A stretch of 64,000 nt of DNA from Streptomyces phaeofaciens. Lineage in GTDB: Bacteria; Actinomycetota; Actinomycetes; Streptomycetales; Streptomycetaceae. The notes below the pieces were generated by a model, which was not told the origin of the DNA, searched no databases, and was given only the letters and a program-made list of their open reading frames with translations. Positions 34,866-42,896 of the stretch are shown here, one piece after another (within the stretch, counting starts at the first letter, position 1; each line of letters starts with the position of its first letter). The position numbers were made by a program, and so were the translations under genes. Location: positions 124,001 through 188,000 of the forward strand of contig NZ_BMSA01000019.1 in assembly GCF_014648915.1 (NCBI RefSeq). The letters are read 5' to 3'.

Positions 34866-35408
34866 GTGACCTGTTACGACCGACGTGATATCGGCCTGCT
34901 GCTGCTCCGGCTCGGCGCCGGCGGAGTGCTCGTCGCGCACGGCACACAGAAGCTGTTCGGCTGGTTCGGTGGCCACGGCCTGGAAGGGACCGGCCAGTTC
35001 ATGGAGTCCATCGGCTACGCCCCCGGCAAGGCCAGCGCCACCGCGGCGGGCCTGGCGGAGGCCGGCGGCGGCACCCTGCTCGCGCTGGGCCTGGCCACCC
35101 CGGCGGCGGGCTCGGCGGCGGCCGGCGCGATGGCAGGCGCGTCCGCCGTCCACGCCCCCAACGGCTTCTTCAACGCGGAGGGCGGCTACGAGTACGCGGC
35201 CACCCTGGGCCTGACCGCCGCCGGCCTCGCCATCACCGGCCCCGGCCGCCTCTCCCTGGACCACGCCCTGGGCCACACCGTCGACCAGCGCTGGATGGTC
35301 CCCACCGCCCTCGGCGTGACGGCGGCGGTCACGGCGGTGGTGGTCGGGATGCGGAACCGCCGCCTGCGGAAGCGGGAGGAGGGGGAGCAGGAGGCGTTGT
35401 TCGACTGA
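34866..35408 (+). CDS. DoxX family membrane protein
   Basis: 180 residues, GTG start at 34866 with GGAG upstream. DoxX features are present: LLLLRLGAGGVLVAHGTQKLFGWFGGHG with the conserved H-G-x-x-K-L-F segment, then EAGGGTLLALGLATP, with about four helices and a basic/acidic C-terminal tail. Related proteins take part in sulfur oxidation or redox membrane complexes (MRC with SodA and SseA in mycobacteria). The role here is unspecified. Confidence 0.9.
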   Translation: MTCYDRRDIGLLLLRLGAGGVLVAHGTQKLFGWFGGHGLEGTGQFMESIGYAPGKASATAAGLAEAGGGTLLALGLATPAAGSAAAGAMAGASAVHAPNGFFNAEGGYEYAATLGLTAAGLAITGPGRLSLDHALGHTVDQRWMVPTALGVTAAVTAVVVGMRNRRLRKREEGEQEALFD

Positions 35409-35456
35409 GGGGTGGGGTGGGGTGGTTGTCCGGGCGGGGGGCTTGTCCGGACGGGT

Positions 35457-35504
35457 GGCATGTGGGACGGGTGGCGTCCGGGACCGTTGGCATCCGGGAC
35501 CGGT
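35457..35504. repeat. Three 16-bp tandem repeats upstream of NUDIX gene
   Basis: Three consecutive 16-bp units begin at 35457, 35473 and 35489, of the form TGGCRTSYGGGACSGK; the second and third differ at two positions. More degenerate GTCCGG units precede them. They lie 128-175 bp upstream of the NUDIX start, in the intergenic region after DoxX. Confidence 0.75.
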
Positions 35505-35556
35505 GGTGAGGCGGTCGTCGGGGCCGGGATCGACGCAGGATCACCCGATCGGGCGA

Positions 35557-35571
35557 GGAATCAAGGATTCC
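35557..35571. promoter_or_regulatory. Palindrome upstream of NUDIX/TPR-kinase operon
   Basis: GGAATCAAGGATTCC is a perfect inverted repeat (6-bp arms, 3-bp centre) ending 60 bp before the NUDIX start, a fitting place for an operator. No regulator gene is nearby. Confidence 0.5.
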
Positions 35572-35631
35572 ACCGACTCCGCCAACCTCAGGCCATAGCC
35601 TCCTGGACCATCGGGTCCTTCGGGGGGTTGC

Positions 35632-36396
35632 GTGATCGAGAAGATCGTGGTCGGTGTCGCCGTGACGCTGCTCGGATACATCGGCCGGATCGTTCTGCGG
35701 AACCGCCGTCAGCTGTCCCTGCTGAGACTGCTCCTCACGCCCCGCCGTCGGATGCGGGTGTCGGTGGCCGTGCTCCTGCGCCTGCACGACGAGGACCACT
35801 ACGTCCTCTTCGACTCCCCCACCCGGCCGAGCGGGTTCGGACCGCCCGGCGGAGTCGTGAAGTACCACGACACGGACCGGGCCCGCCTCGAGAAACTCGG
35901 CTTCGAACCCGAGAGCCGTACCCACGACACGATGAAGCACGACCTGAGGGGCTTCCTCAGAGCCGCGTCGATTCCCGGCTTCGCCCGCTGGCTGCACCAC
36001 GGCGCGGGCCGGGAGCCTTCGACGGAGTGCCTGCGCCGCGAGATCGTCGAGGAACTCGGCGAGGTCGGCCACCCCGAACTGGCCCCGCTCGCCGGGGCCG
36101 TGAGCTTCTCGCTGCTGCGCAGAGTGGTCGACGGCCCGTTCAAGGTCGTCCCCGGTGAGGACTACCGGCAGATCCGGTTCATCGAGGTGTACGACCTGCT
36201 GCTCGACCGCCCCGAGGCGACCGAACTGCGCACGGCGCTGCTCGCCCTGGCCGGGACGCCGGAGAGCGCCCATGTGATCGGTGCGACCCGGCAGGACATC
36301 GTCCGCGGCCGGTCCGGCCTCCATCAGGTCCTTCCCCAGTCCGCCTTCCTCATCGGGGACCGCCGCGAGAACGGCGACATCCAGCCCGTGCGCTGA
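35632..36396 (+). CDS. Membrane-anchored NUDIX protein resembling SMODS-associated NUDIX (Sa_NUDIX)
   Basis: 254 residues, GTG start 35632. Residues 5-22 form a single membrane helix followed by a basic stretch, putting the rest in the cytoplasm. The NUDIX-like domain has VSVAVLLRLHDEDHYVLF (44-60), FGPPGGVVKY (69-78), DLRGFLRAASIPGFARWL (104-121) and RE...REIVEELGE (127-144), the RExxEExG part of the Nudix box. The FxPxGGxxKY, DLR and RE/REIxEEL combination recalls the SMODS-associated NUDIX type, seen near cyclic-nucleotide synthase systems. It is followed 47 bp later by a TPR-kinase gene. Confidence 0.72.
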   Translation: MIEKIVVGVAVTLLGYIGRIVLRNRRQLSLLRLLLTPRRRMRVSVAVLLRLHDEDHYVLFDSPTRPSGFGPPGGVVKYHDTDRARLEKLGFEPESRTHDTMKHDLRGFLRAASIPGFARWLHHGAGREPSTECLRREIVEELGEVGHPELAPLAGAVSFSLLRRVVDGPFKVVPGEDYRQIRFIEVYDLLLDRPEATELRTALLALAGTPESAHVIGATRQDIVRGRSGLHQVLPQSAFLIGDRRENGDIQPVR

Positions 36397-36443
36397 CCGC
36401 GCCGCGACCGGCCCCTCCCGCAACGTACAGAGGCAACATCCCC

Positions 36444-39400
36444 TTGAACGCTGACCCGTTGGCCCTTCTCCACGCCGAGGCCACCGGCCTCAACATCGAT
36501 CTCACACCGGACCTGCTCGGCCGGGCCATGGCCCCCCTGGACGAGGGACTCCTCGCCCGGCTCCTGGACCCGCGGACCTCGGCCACCACGGTCGCCGAGG
36601 TCTGGAACGCCGCCTACAACAACACCGCCCTCGCCCCGGACAGCGCGGTCGTCGTCTGCCTCGCGGTGCGCCACGCGCTCAGGCCCGGCGCCGCCGTGCT
36701 CCAGCGGCACCTGGGCACCCTGCGCTGGAAGGCGACCTGGTGCCACGTGCACCTGTTCCTGGCGGGCTCGCTCTACCAGCACGCCAAGGAACTGATGGGC
36801 CGGGGGCGGGGAGACCTCGTCCGCCCGATGCTCATGGAGGCCCTGCGCTGCTGGGACGTCGTCGAGCCGAACGACGGCCATCTGGCGGGCGGCCGGCCGG
36901 GCTGCATCTGGCGGGGGATGCGCGGGGTCACCCGTCTCGTCCTCGCCCGTCAGGACCCGGACCCCTTCCCGCTGCTGCGAGGTGCGCGGGTCGACCTCCG
37001 GCTCGCCGAGGAACGCGGGGACACCAGCCCGGAACACTTCGCGTTCCTGCTGGAGGTGCTCTACCGGCTGGCCCCCGACCCCGCGGAGACCGGCGGCACG
37101 TGGGACGAGGCCGACCGGCTCGTCGAACGCGCACGGGCCCATGTCGACGACAACTTCGCCTGGCTGTGCGCGCTCGGCGAACTGCACCTGCGCAAGGCCC
37201 AGTCGGTGACGCACGGCGAGGACGGGCCGCCGCCCGGCGAGAGCGCCGCGCTCGCACCGGGCACCGAGCCCGCGACCGAGCCCGAGCCCGCCGACCCGGA
37301 CCCGGTGCTCGCCCGCCGAACCGCCGCGTTGGGGGCGTACGAGCACGCCCTCGACCACTTCCGTCACGCGCGGGAACAGGCCACCGGACAGGAGCACCCC
37401 GCCCGCCTCGTCATGCTGCGCCACAACCACGGAGTCGCCCGCGCGGGCATCGCCCGCAGCCTCCAGGCGCTCAAGCGGACCGACGAAGCCCGCGAGCACT
37501 ACGCGTCCGCACTCGACGACCTGCGCTGGAGCGCCACCCACCACAACCCGGTCCAAGGCTCCGCCTTCCCCTCCGCGCTCCTCGACTTCGGCCTGTACCT
37601 GTACCGCGCCCGGGACTTCGCCGCGGCGCACGCGCACGCCGAGGAGGCGCACGGCGTCTGCGCGGCCACCCCTGGCGTGCTCCCCGAGGAGCGGCACCGC
37701 CTGGCCGGCGAACTGTGGCGGGCCGCCGCCCTGCGCGGGCTCTGGCCGTGGACGGAGACATCGTCCGAGGAGATCCCGGAACCGGACGACGCGTCCGCCC
37801 CCGACCCGGCCGAGGTGCGGACGAGACTCGACGCCCTGCTGGCCGCGGAGCCGGCCGATCTGCTGTCGGCCGTGCCCCTCGTGCAGTCGGCCCGGCTGCT
37901 CATCGCGCTGGGCGAGGCGGCCGAGGACCTCACGCGGATCCGTGCCGCGCTGGCCACCCTGCACGACCTGCGGGAGACGGCGCACCGGGACAACCGGTCC
38001 TGGCTGTCCACCCGACTGGGCATGCTGTACGGCCAGTTGGACCGCCTGTGCCGGTCGGCGGACGTGCCCGAGGCCGCACCGGAGAACCTGCTCGCCCGGG
38101 CCTACGCCTGCTTCGGCGATGCCGTCGTCGAGGCGACCGAGCGCCGCCGGAGCATCGAGTTCGGTCTCGGCAGGGCGGCACTGCACCACGCCAAGGCCCT
38201 GCTCGCCGACGAAGGGGCGTCGGAGGCCGCCGCCCTGCTCCTGCACGAGGCGCGGGACGTCCTGCTGGTGTGCCTCGACGAGCCGGCCGCGACCGATCCC
38301 GTGGCCGCCGGGACCGACGTACCGCCGGCCTCCGGGGAAACGGCGCCCGCACCCGGCGAACGGCCGCTGGTCCGTGGGCGCGTGGCCAGCCATCTCGGCG
38401 AGACCTGTCTGCGCCTGCACGCGCTGACCCGCGACGACACGCATCTGCGGGAAGCCGTCGGCTGGTTCGAGACGGCCCTCGCGGACGGCGACGCCGCGGG
38501 CAACGTCCAGGGCATGCTGGGTGACGCGTATCTGCGCCTGGCCCGCGCCGGTGGCGAGCACGACCTGCGCACCGCGCTCGCGCTCAAGGCGGGGGCCCGC
38601 GAGGCGGGTGACCGGTCCCGGGAGAACCTCAGCGTCTCGGCGGCCGGCCACCACAGGCTCTGGCGATCGACCCGGGCACCCGAGGAGTTCACCACGGCGG
38701 TCGGTCTGGCGCTCCAGGCCTGCGTCCTGTCCCCGGACTGGCCCTGGCCGCTGCTGCAACTCGCCGACATGGCGGGCGCGCCGGCCGCCGTCCGGTCGAC
38801 GGCGAAGCCGCCGTGGGAGACGGACGGGGCGACGGTGTCCGAGGTCACGGCCGCGGACGCGGAACACCTCCACGAGGCCGTGCGCGCCGGTGACCAGGGC
38901 CGGCTCCACGAGCGGGCGGCCCGGACGGCCGTCCACTCCCGGGCCTTCCGGCAGGCGGTCCTCGGCGGGCGGTCGAAGACCTTCGTGCTCGACGACCCGC
39001 ACCGGCTCCTGTCCACGACCCTGGTACTGAAGCCGACCTACCGGTCCGAGGCGGAGACCGAACAGGACCGTCTGGGATCCCTGCGGCGGTACCTGCGAGA
39101 CACCGGCGCTCCCCACTGGATGCGGCTGCCCGAGGTGCTGGCCCTGGTGGACCTGCCGGCCGGGTGGTCCAGCGAGCGGCAACCGCCCCCGGACACGGCA
39201 CTCGCCTCCCGCCGCGCCGTGGGCCGGAGCCTCGCCGGCGTCATCGCCGACGCGTACGAGGGCCGAGGCCGGTCCCCGTTCGACAGGGTGACGTACGCGC
39301 TGCGGTACCTCGCCCGTATCCATGTGTGGTCGAGCGGGATCACGGACCCGGGCCCCGGCGGGCCGGCGGTCCTGGCACCGGTCGTCGCCGAGCTCGCGAA

Positions 39401-39953
39401 GCGGGCCGGCCGCCTCCACGTCCCCGACGCCACCGGCCTGGCGCAGCAGTGGGCCGCCGCGACCCCCAGGTGCACACAGGCCCTGCCCGGCAGGGACGCG
39501 CACGCCGAGAACTGGCTGATCACGGACACCGGCGACGTGGTCGCCCTGGACCTCGAACCGCACGGCCGTCTGCCGCTGCTCTACGAGGTGGCGCAGCTGA
39601 TCGAGGACCACGCGGCGCTGAACCTGAAGGACAGCGACTGGCCGGACCGCGAGGCCCTGTGCCGGGTGTACCTGGACGAACTCACGGCCCTGGGCCACCC
39701 GGCCACGGTCGCCCCCGCCGACGTACTCCCCGCGTACCAGGCGTTCGCCCTGGTCAGGGCGGTCTTCCTGACGGAGCACCTGACGGCCGGGCCCACGGAC
39801 GCCACCTCGAATCCGGCGTCGACGGGTTCCCGCCGCTGGTCCGGGCGCCGCCTCACCCACGCCCAGACCCTCCTGCGGCACTGCGCCGACACGGCGACCG
39901 AGAAGGAACTACGGGACATCGCCGCACGGCTGGACGGCCTGCTGCCCGGGTGA
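36444..39953 (+). CDS. Giant TPR-rich protein with C-terminal APH-like kinase fold
   Basis: 1,169 residues from TTG 36444. Residues 1 to about 800 are helical repeats of TPR type, in two blocks separated by a Glu/Pro linker. The C-terminal about 325 residues resemble aminoglycoside/choline phosphotransferases: Lys863 in VLKPTYRSEAETEQ with nearby glutamates, catalytic loop GRDAHAENWL (Asp1018, His1020, Asn1023) and ALDLEP (Asp1036). These match the HGDxHxxN and IDxE motifs, so catalysis is plausible. It forms a two-gene unit with the NUDIX protein and ends 56 bp from rnpB. Substrate unknown. Confidence 0.75.
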   Translation: MNADPLALLHAEATGLNIDLTPDLLGRAMAPLDEGLLARLLDPRTSATTVAEVWNAAYNNTALAPDSAVVVCLAVRHALRPGAAVLQRHLGTLRWKATWCHVHLFLAGSLYQHAKELMGRGRGDLVRPMLMEALRCWDVVEPNDGHLAGGRPGCIWRGMRGVTRLVLARQDPDPFPLLRGARVDLRLAEERGDTSPEHFAFLLEVLYRLAPDPAETGGTWDEADRLVERARAHVDDNFAWLCALGELHLRKAQSVTHGEDGPPPGESAALAPGTEPATEPEPADPDPVLARRTAALGAYEHALDHFRHAREQATGQEHPARLVMLRHNHGVARAGIARSLQALKRTDEAREHYASALDDLRWSATHHNPVQGSAFPSALLDFGLYLYRARDFAAAHAHAEEAHGVCAATPGVLPEERHRLAGELWRAAALRGLWPWTETSSEEIPEPDDASAPDPAEVRTRLDALLAAEPADLLSAVPLVQSARLLIALGEAAEDLTRIRAALATLHDLRETAHRDNRSWLSTRLGMLYGQLDRLCRSADVPEAAPENLLARAYACFGDAVVEATERRRSIEFGLGRAALHHAKALLADEGASEAAALLLHEARDVLLVCLDEPAATDPVAAGTDVPPASGETAPAPGERPLVRGRVASHLGETCLRLHALTRDDTHLREAVGWFETALADGDAAGNVQGMLGDAYLRLARAGGEHDLRTALALKAGAREAGDRSRENLSVSAAGHHRLWRSTRAPEEFTTAVGLALQACVLSPDWPWPLLQLADMAGAPAAVRSTAKPPWETDGATVSEVTAADAEHLHEAVRAGDQGRLHERAARTAVHSRAFRQAVLGGRSKTFVLDDPHRLLSTTLVLKPTYRSEAETEQDRLGSLRRYLRDTGAPHWMRLPEVLALVDLPAGWSSERQPPPDTALASRRAVGRSLAGVIADAYEGRGRSPFDRVTYALRYLARIHVWSSGITDPGPGGPAVLAPVVAELAKRAGRLHVPDATGLAQQWAAATPRCTQALPGRDAHAENWLITDTGDVVALDLEPHGRLPLLYEVAQLIEDHAALNLKDSDWPDREALCRVYLDELTALGHPATVAPADVLPAYQAFALVRAVFLTEHLTAGPTDATSNPASTGSRRWSGRRLTHAQTLLRHCADTATEKELRDIAARLDGLLPG

Positions 39954-39967
39954 CCGGGGGACGGAAA

Positions 39968-40005
39968 AGAGCTCCGGCCGGGCCCAGGGGCCGGGTCGGA
40001 GCTCT
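39968..40005 (-). terminator. rnpB terminator
   Basis: AGAGCTCCG (39968-39976) pairs with CGGAGCTCT (39997-40005) around a partly paired G+C-rich loop. On the minus strand it is followed by TTTT, fitting an intrinsic terminator for the RNase P RNA; the TPR-kinase gene ends just outside it. Confidence 0.8.
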
Positions 40006-40008
40006 GAG

Positions 40009-40421
40009 GGCAGACGAGTCGGGCTGTACGCCGGGTTCTGTCGCCCGGTCGCCTCGCGGCGGCCGGGGAGACGGCCATCCATCTAGGGCCGGTGTTGCCA
40101 CCGGCCTCGTGCGGTCTACCCGCGGACTCGGGCGGGCAGCCCTCGAACGTCCGCGCAGAGCGCTTTTCACGGCGCTCCTTTTGACCTTGCTCCAGGTGGG
40201 GTTTACCTAGCTGCCCAGGTCACCCTGGGCACTGGTGGTCTCTTACACCACCGTTTCACCCTTACCGAGGACCGAGGTCCCCGGCGGTCTGCTTTCTGTG
40301 GCACTGTCCCGCGGGTCACCCCGGGTGGCCGTTAGCCACCACCCTGCCCTGTGGAGCCCGGACGTTCCTCGGGAAGCCCCCTAAGGGGACTCCACGCGGC
40401 CGTCCGCCCGGCTCGTCTGCC
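40009..40421 (-). ncRNA. rnpB: RNase P RNA, class A
   Basis: Catalytic RNA that cuts 5' leaders from pre-tRNA. About 413 nt. The ends pair as the P1 stem: GGCAGACGAG at the 5' end (complement of 40412-40421) with CTCGTCTGCC at the 3' end (complement of 40009-40018). The conserved GAGGAACGTCCGGGCTC, CACAGAAAGCAGACC and ACAGAACCCGGCGTACAG segments of actinobacterial rnpB are readable on the minus strand, including the universally conserved ACAGAA near the 3' end. A hairpin terminator follows. Confidence 0.96.
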
Positions 40422-40485
40422 GTGTCGACCATGGTACCGGGCGTGCGCCCTTCTTCCGGACCGCGGCCGTTCAGACCGCGGCCGT

Positions 40486-41472
40486 TCAGAGAGCCCGGCC
40501 CTCGGTCCGGCCCTCGGTTCGGTCGTCGGTTCGGTCGTCCGTGCTGTCCGCCGGCCCGCCCGTGGTCCGGCCCTCGGACTCGCCGGCGGCCCGGCGGCCC
40601 CCGGGCCGCCTCCCGCCCGCGCCGCCCGCCGTCGCCAGGACCGAGCCCGCCAGGATGAGGGCGAAGGCGGCCAGGATGCCCGCCGTGAGGGGCTCGTCCA
40701 GGAACAGGGCGCCCGCTGCCACCGCGACCGCCGGGTTGACGTAGGTGATGACCGTGGAGCGGGTGGGGCCGATCTCCTTGATCAGTTCCAGGAAGGCGAC
40801 GAAGGCCACCGCCGTGCAGACGGCGCCCAGGGCGGCGAGGGCGGCCAGGACGGAGGGGGCGGGCGTCTGCGCCGGCCAGGTCGCCGCCGCCGCGGGGGCG
40901 TAGACCAGGGCCGCCAGGGTCAGGCAGGGGACGATGAGCTGGAGGGTGGGGACGTCCTTGAGCCGGCGGGCGGCTATCAGGGGGGCCGTGGCGTAGCCGA
41001 CGACCGTGAGCAGCACCTCGCCCAGCGACTTCACGTCCCCTCCCGTCAGGTGCGGGACGGTGAGGACGCCGACGCCGGCCAGCCCCAGGGCGAGGCCGGT
41101 GATCCGGCGTGCGCCCAGGACCTCCGCGTCGCCGAGGAAGCGGGCCGCCAGGACGCCGACGATCGGGACGCCCGCGATCAGCAGGCCCGCCGTGGAGCTG
41201 GACAGGTGGCGTTCGGCGTCGGTCAGGGTGAACCAGGGGCCGATGATCTCGATGCACGCGAAGGCCAGCATGGGCGCCCAGTGCGCCCGCACGGTCCGGA
41301 CCAGGCCGCCCTGGCGGATCGCGAAGGGGAGCAGGAGCAGGGCGCCCAGCGCACAGCGCGTGAACACCACCATGGACGGGGAGAGGTCCTCCACCGCCAC
41401 CTTGATCAGCAGATAGGGGATGCCCCAGACCACTCCCATCAGGGAGAACAGAAACCAGCCGCGTGCAGTCAT
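40486..41472 (-). CDS. EamA/DMT family transporter
   Basis: 328 residues with ten membrane helices made of two EamA repeats (helix 1 FSLMGVVWGIPYLLIKVAVEDLSP; second repeat from about residue 145). Members export amino acids, metabolites or drugs. The final about 45 residues are hydrophilic and repetitive (TDDRTDDRTEGRTEGRAL), encoded by G+C-rich direct repeats, and look dispensable. ATG at 41472, 20 nt after the AraC regulator gene, so the two form an operon. Confidence 0.9.
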   Translation of the reverse strand: MTARGWFLFSLMGVVWGIPYLLIKVAVEDLSPSMVVFTRCALGALLLLPFAIRQGGLVRTVRAHWAPMLAFACIEIIGPWFTLTDAERHLSSSTAGLLIAGVPIVGVLAARFLGDAEVLGARRITGLALGLAGVGVLTVPHLTGGDVKSLGEVLLTVVGYATAPLIAARRLKDVPTLQLIVPCLTLAALVYAPAAAATWPAQTPAPSVLAALAALGAVCTAVAFVAFLELIKEIGPTRSTVITYVNPAVAVAAGALFLDEPLTAGILAAFALILAGSVLATAGGAGGRRPGGRRAAGESEGRTTGGPADSTDDRTDDRTEGRTEGRAL

Positions 41473-41491
41473 ACGGCGAGTGTCGGTCCCG

Positions 41492-42328
41492 TCAGTGCCG
41501 GGTGTCTTGAACGCTGTTGCGGTAGGCCGCCGGGGTCACGCCGAGCACGCGGCGGAACCAGCGGGTCAGATGGGCCTGGTCGGCGAAGCCCACCAGGGGT
41601 GCCACCTCCGCCGGGCGCAGTCCGGCCTCCAGCAGGCCCCGGGCGCGGGTGACCCGGTGCTGGGCGAGCCAGGCGTACGGGGGGATCCCCACCGTCGCAC
41701 GGAAGGCGCGCAGGAGCTGGTAGCGGGAGAGGCCCAGGTCGGCGGCGAGGTCGGCGAGGCCGGGGGGTGCGAGGAGTTCGTCGGCGAGGCGGTCGCGGAC
41801 CGTGCGGGCGATGCGGTGGGCGCCGGGCACCCGGTCGTCGGCGGGGCGGGCGGTGGAGTGGCGGCGGGCCAGGGCGGTGAGCAGCCAGGGCAGCCGGGAC
41901 TCGGCCTCCAGCGGGTCGGGGCAGGTGCTGAGGTCGGTGTGGGCGGCGCGCAGCGCGGCGGCGAGTTCGGGGTCGTCGATCAGCGGTTCGCGGAAGTGCG
42001 GCAGGCCGCCGAGGGTGCCCTCGGCGAGCAGGGCGGGGCCGGCGTACAGGGCGCGGTACGCGTAGCCCTCGGTGTCGGTGGCGGGCCCGCCGGTGTGCAT
42101 CTCGCCCGGGGCGAGGACGACGATGGCGCCGGGGCCGTTGCGGATGTGGCCGCCCCGGTAGTCGATGATCTCGGAGCCGCCGACGCAGACGCCGACCGTG
42201 TACTCGTCATGGGCGTGCGGGGCGTAGACGTGCCGGTCGAAGCGGGCGGTCAGCAGGTCGAGGGGCGGACCGCAGCGGCCCAGCCGGGCTCTCGTCCACA
42301 ACGCCTGTTCACGGCCCACGCCGCTCAT
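41492..42328 (-). CDS. AraC family transcriptional regulator
   Basis: 278 residues. An N-terminal cupin-like sensing domain (HAHDEYTVGVCVGG, then PGAIVVLAPGEMHTG) is followed by two C-terminal helix-turn-helix motifs: LADLAADLGLSRYQLLRAFRA and the second with VGFADQAHLTRWFRRVLGVTPAAYR. Start ATG 42328. It lies directly upstream of the EamA transporter gene and probably regulates it, a common AraC-DMT arrangement. The ligand is unknown. Confidence 0.93.
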   Translation of the reverse strand: MSGVGREQALWTRARLGRCGPPLDLLTARFDRHVYAPHAHDEYTVGVCVGGSEIIDYRGGHIRNGPGAIVVLAPGEMHTGGPATDTEGYAYRALYAGPALLAEGTLGGLPHFREPLIDDPELAAALRAAHTDLSTCPDPLEAESRLPWLLTALARRHSTARPADDRVPGAHRIARTVRDRLADELLAPPGLADLAADLGLSRYQLLRAFRATVGIPPYAWLAQHRVTRARGLLEAGLRPAEVAPLVGFADQAHLTRWFRRVLGVTPAAYRNSVQDTRH

Positions 42329-42460
42329 CCCGCACCCCCTGCTGTGTTCCTCAGGGTGGAACGCCTACGGGCCCGATTCCATGCCCCGATCCGCGGGTCG
42401 TGCATCCCCCGGCCCCGGAAGGGCCGCAGCCATGGGCGGGCTGCGGACCTCGTCGTACGG

Positions 42461-42868
42461 TCAGCGGCCCGGATCGTCTCGGGCGTGCTGTCCGGCATCG
42501 CCCCGCGGTGGCTGTCGGGCGGCTTCCAGCGCCCGCGCCAGCTGCTCGCGGGCACGGCGCTGGATGCCCTCGCTGTCGTGCAGCAGTTCCTCGGTCTCCT
42601 CGGGTGTGAGCGGCGAGGGCGGTGGGCCCCCGTCGGTCAGCTCGGCGTAGAGGCTGCGGCAGGCCTGGTCCTCGTCAGGGAATCGCTCCAGCACCGTGCG
42701 CATGCCCCGCTGCTGAACGCCCATCACCCACTCACCCGCCTGTTTCTCCAGGTAGAGGCGGTCCTCCGGCCTGGGGCAGCCGGGGGATCCGGGGCAGTCG
42801 GCGATCTCGTACAGCCCCGCCGGGACCCCGGCCGCGCTCAGCGCCTCGCACAGCTGGTGACGGTCCAT
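42461..42868 (-). CDS. Likely immunity protein for the TNT-type toxin upstream
   Basis: 135 residues, no signal peptide, acidic core. It has the segments MDRHQLCEALSAAGV, IADCPGSPGCPRPEDRLYLE and VLERFPDEDQACRSLYAEL, a fold-like mix of helices and strands without catalytic residues, followed by a Pro/charged tail. Start ATG 42868. It begins 28 nt after the stop of the secreted TNT-domain gene on the same strand, the place where bacterial toxins keep their antidote. The immunity role is inferred from position and size, not from a recognised family. Confidence 0.65.
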   Translation of the reverse strand: MDRHQLCEALSAAGVPAGLYEIADCPGSPGCPRPEDRLYLEKQAGEWVMGVQQRGMRTVLERFPDEDQACRSLYAELTDGGPPPSPLTPEETEELLHDSEGIQRRAREQLARALEAARQPPRGDAGQHARDDPGR

Positions 42869-42896
42869 GTCCCGATCCTGCCCTGTCCCCCAGCGC

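Noticed and set aside
36324..39881. A 1,185-codon open frame antisense to the TPR-kinase gene
   Set aside because: It is a product of the high G+C of third positions; its translation is low-complexity (Gly/Arg/Val/Gln), and the sense-strand protein has clear domain motifs.
39953..40430. Integration site or tRNA at the rnpB border of the TPR-kinase gene
   Set aside because: No integrase, no duplicated rnpB end and no tRNA were seen; the pair may simply be adjacent.
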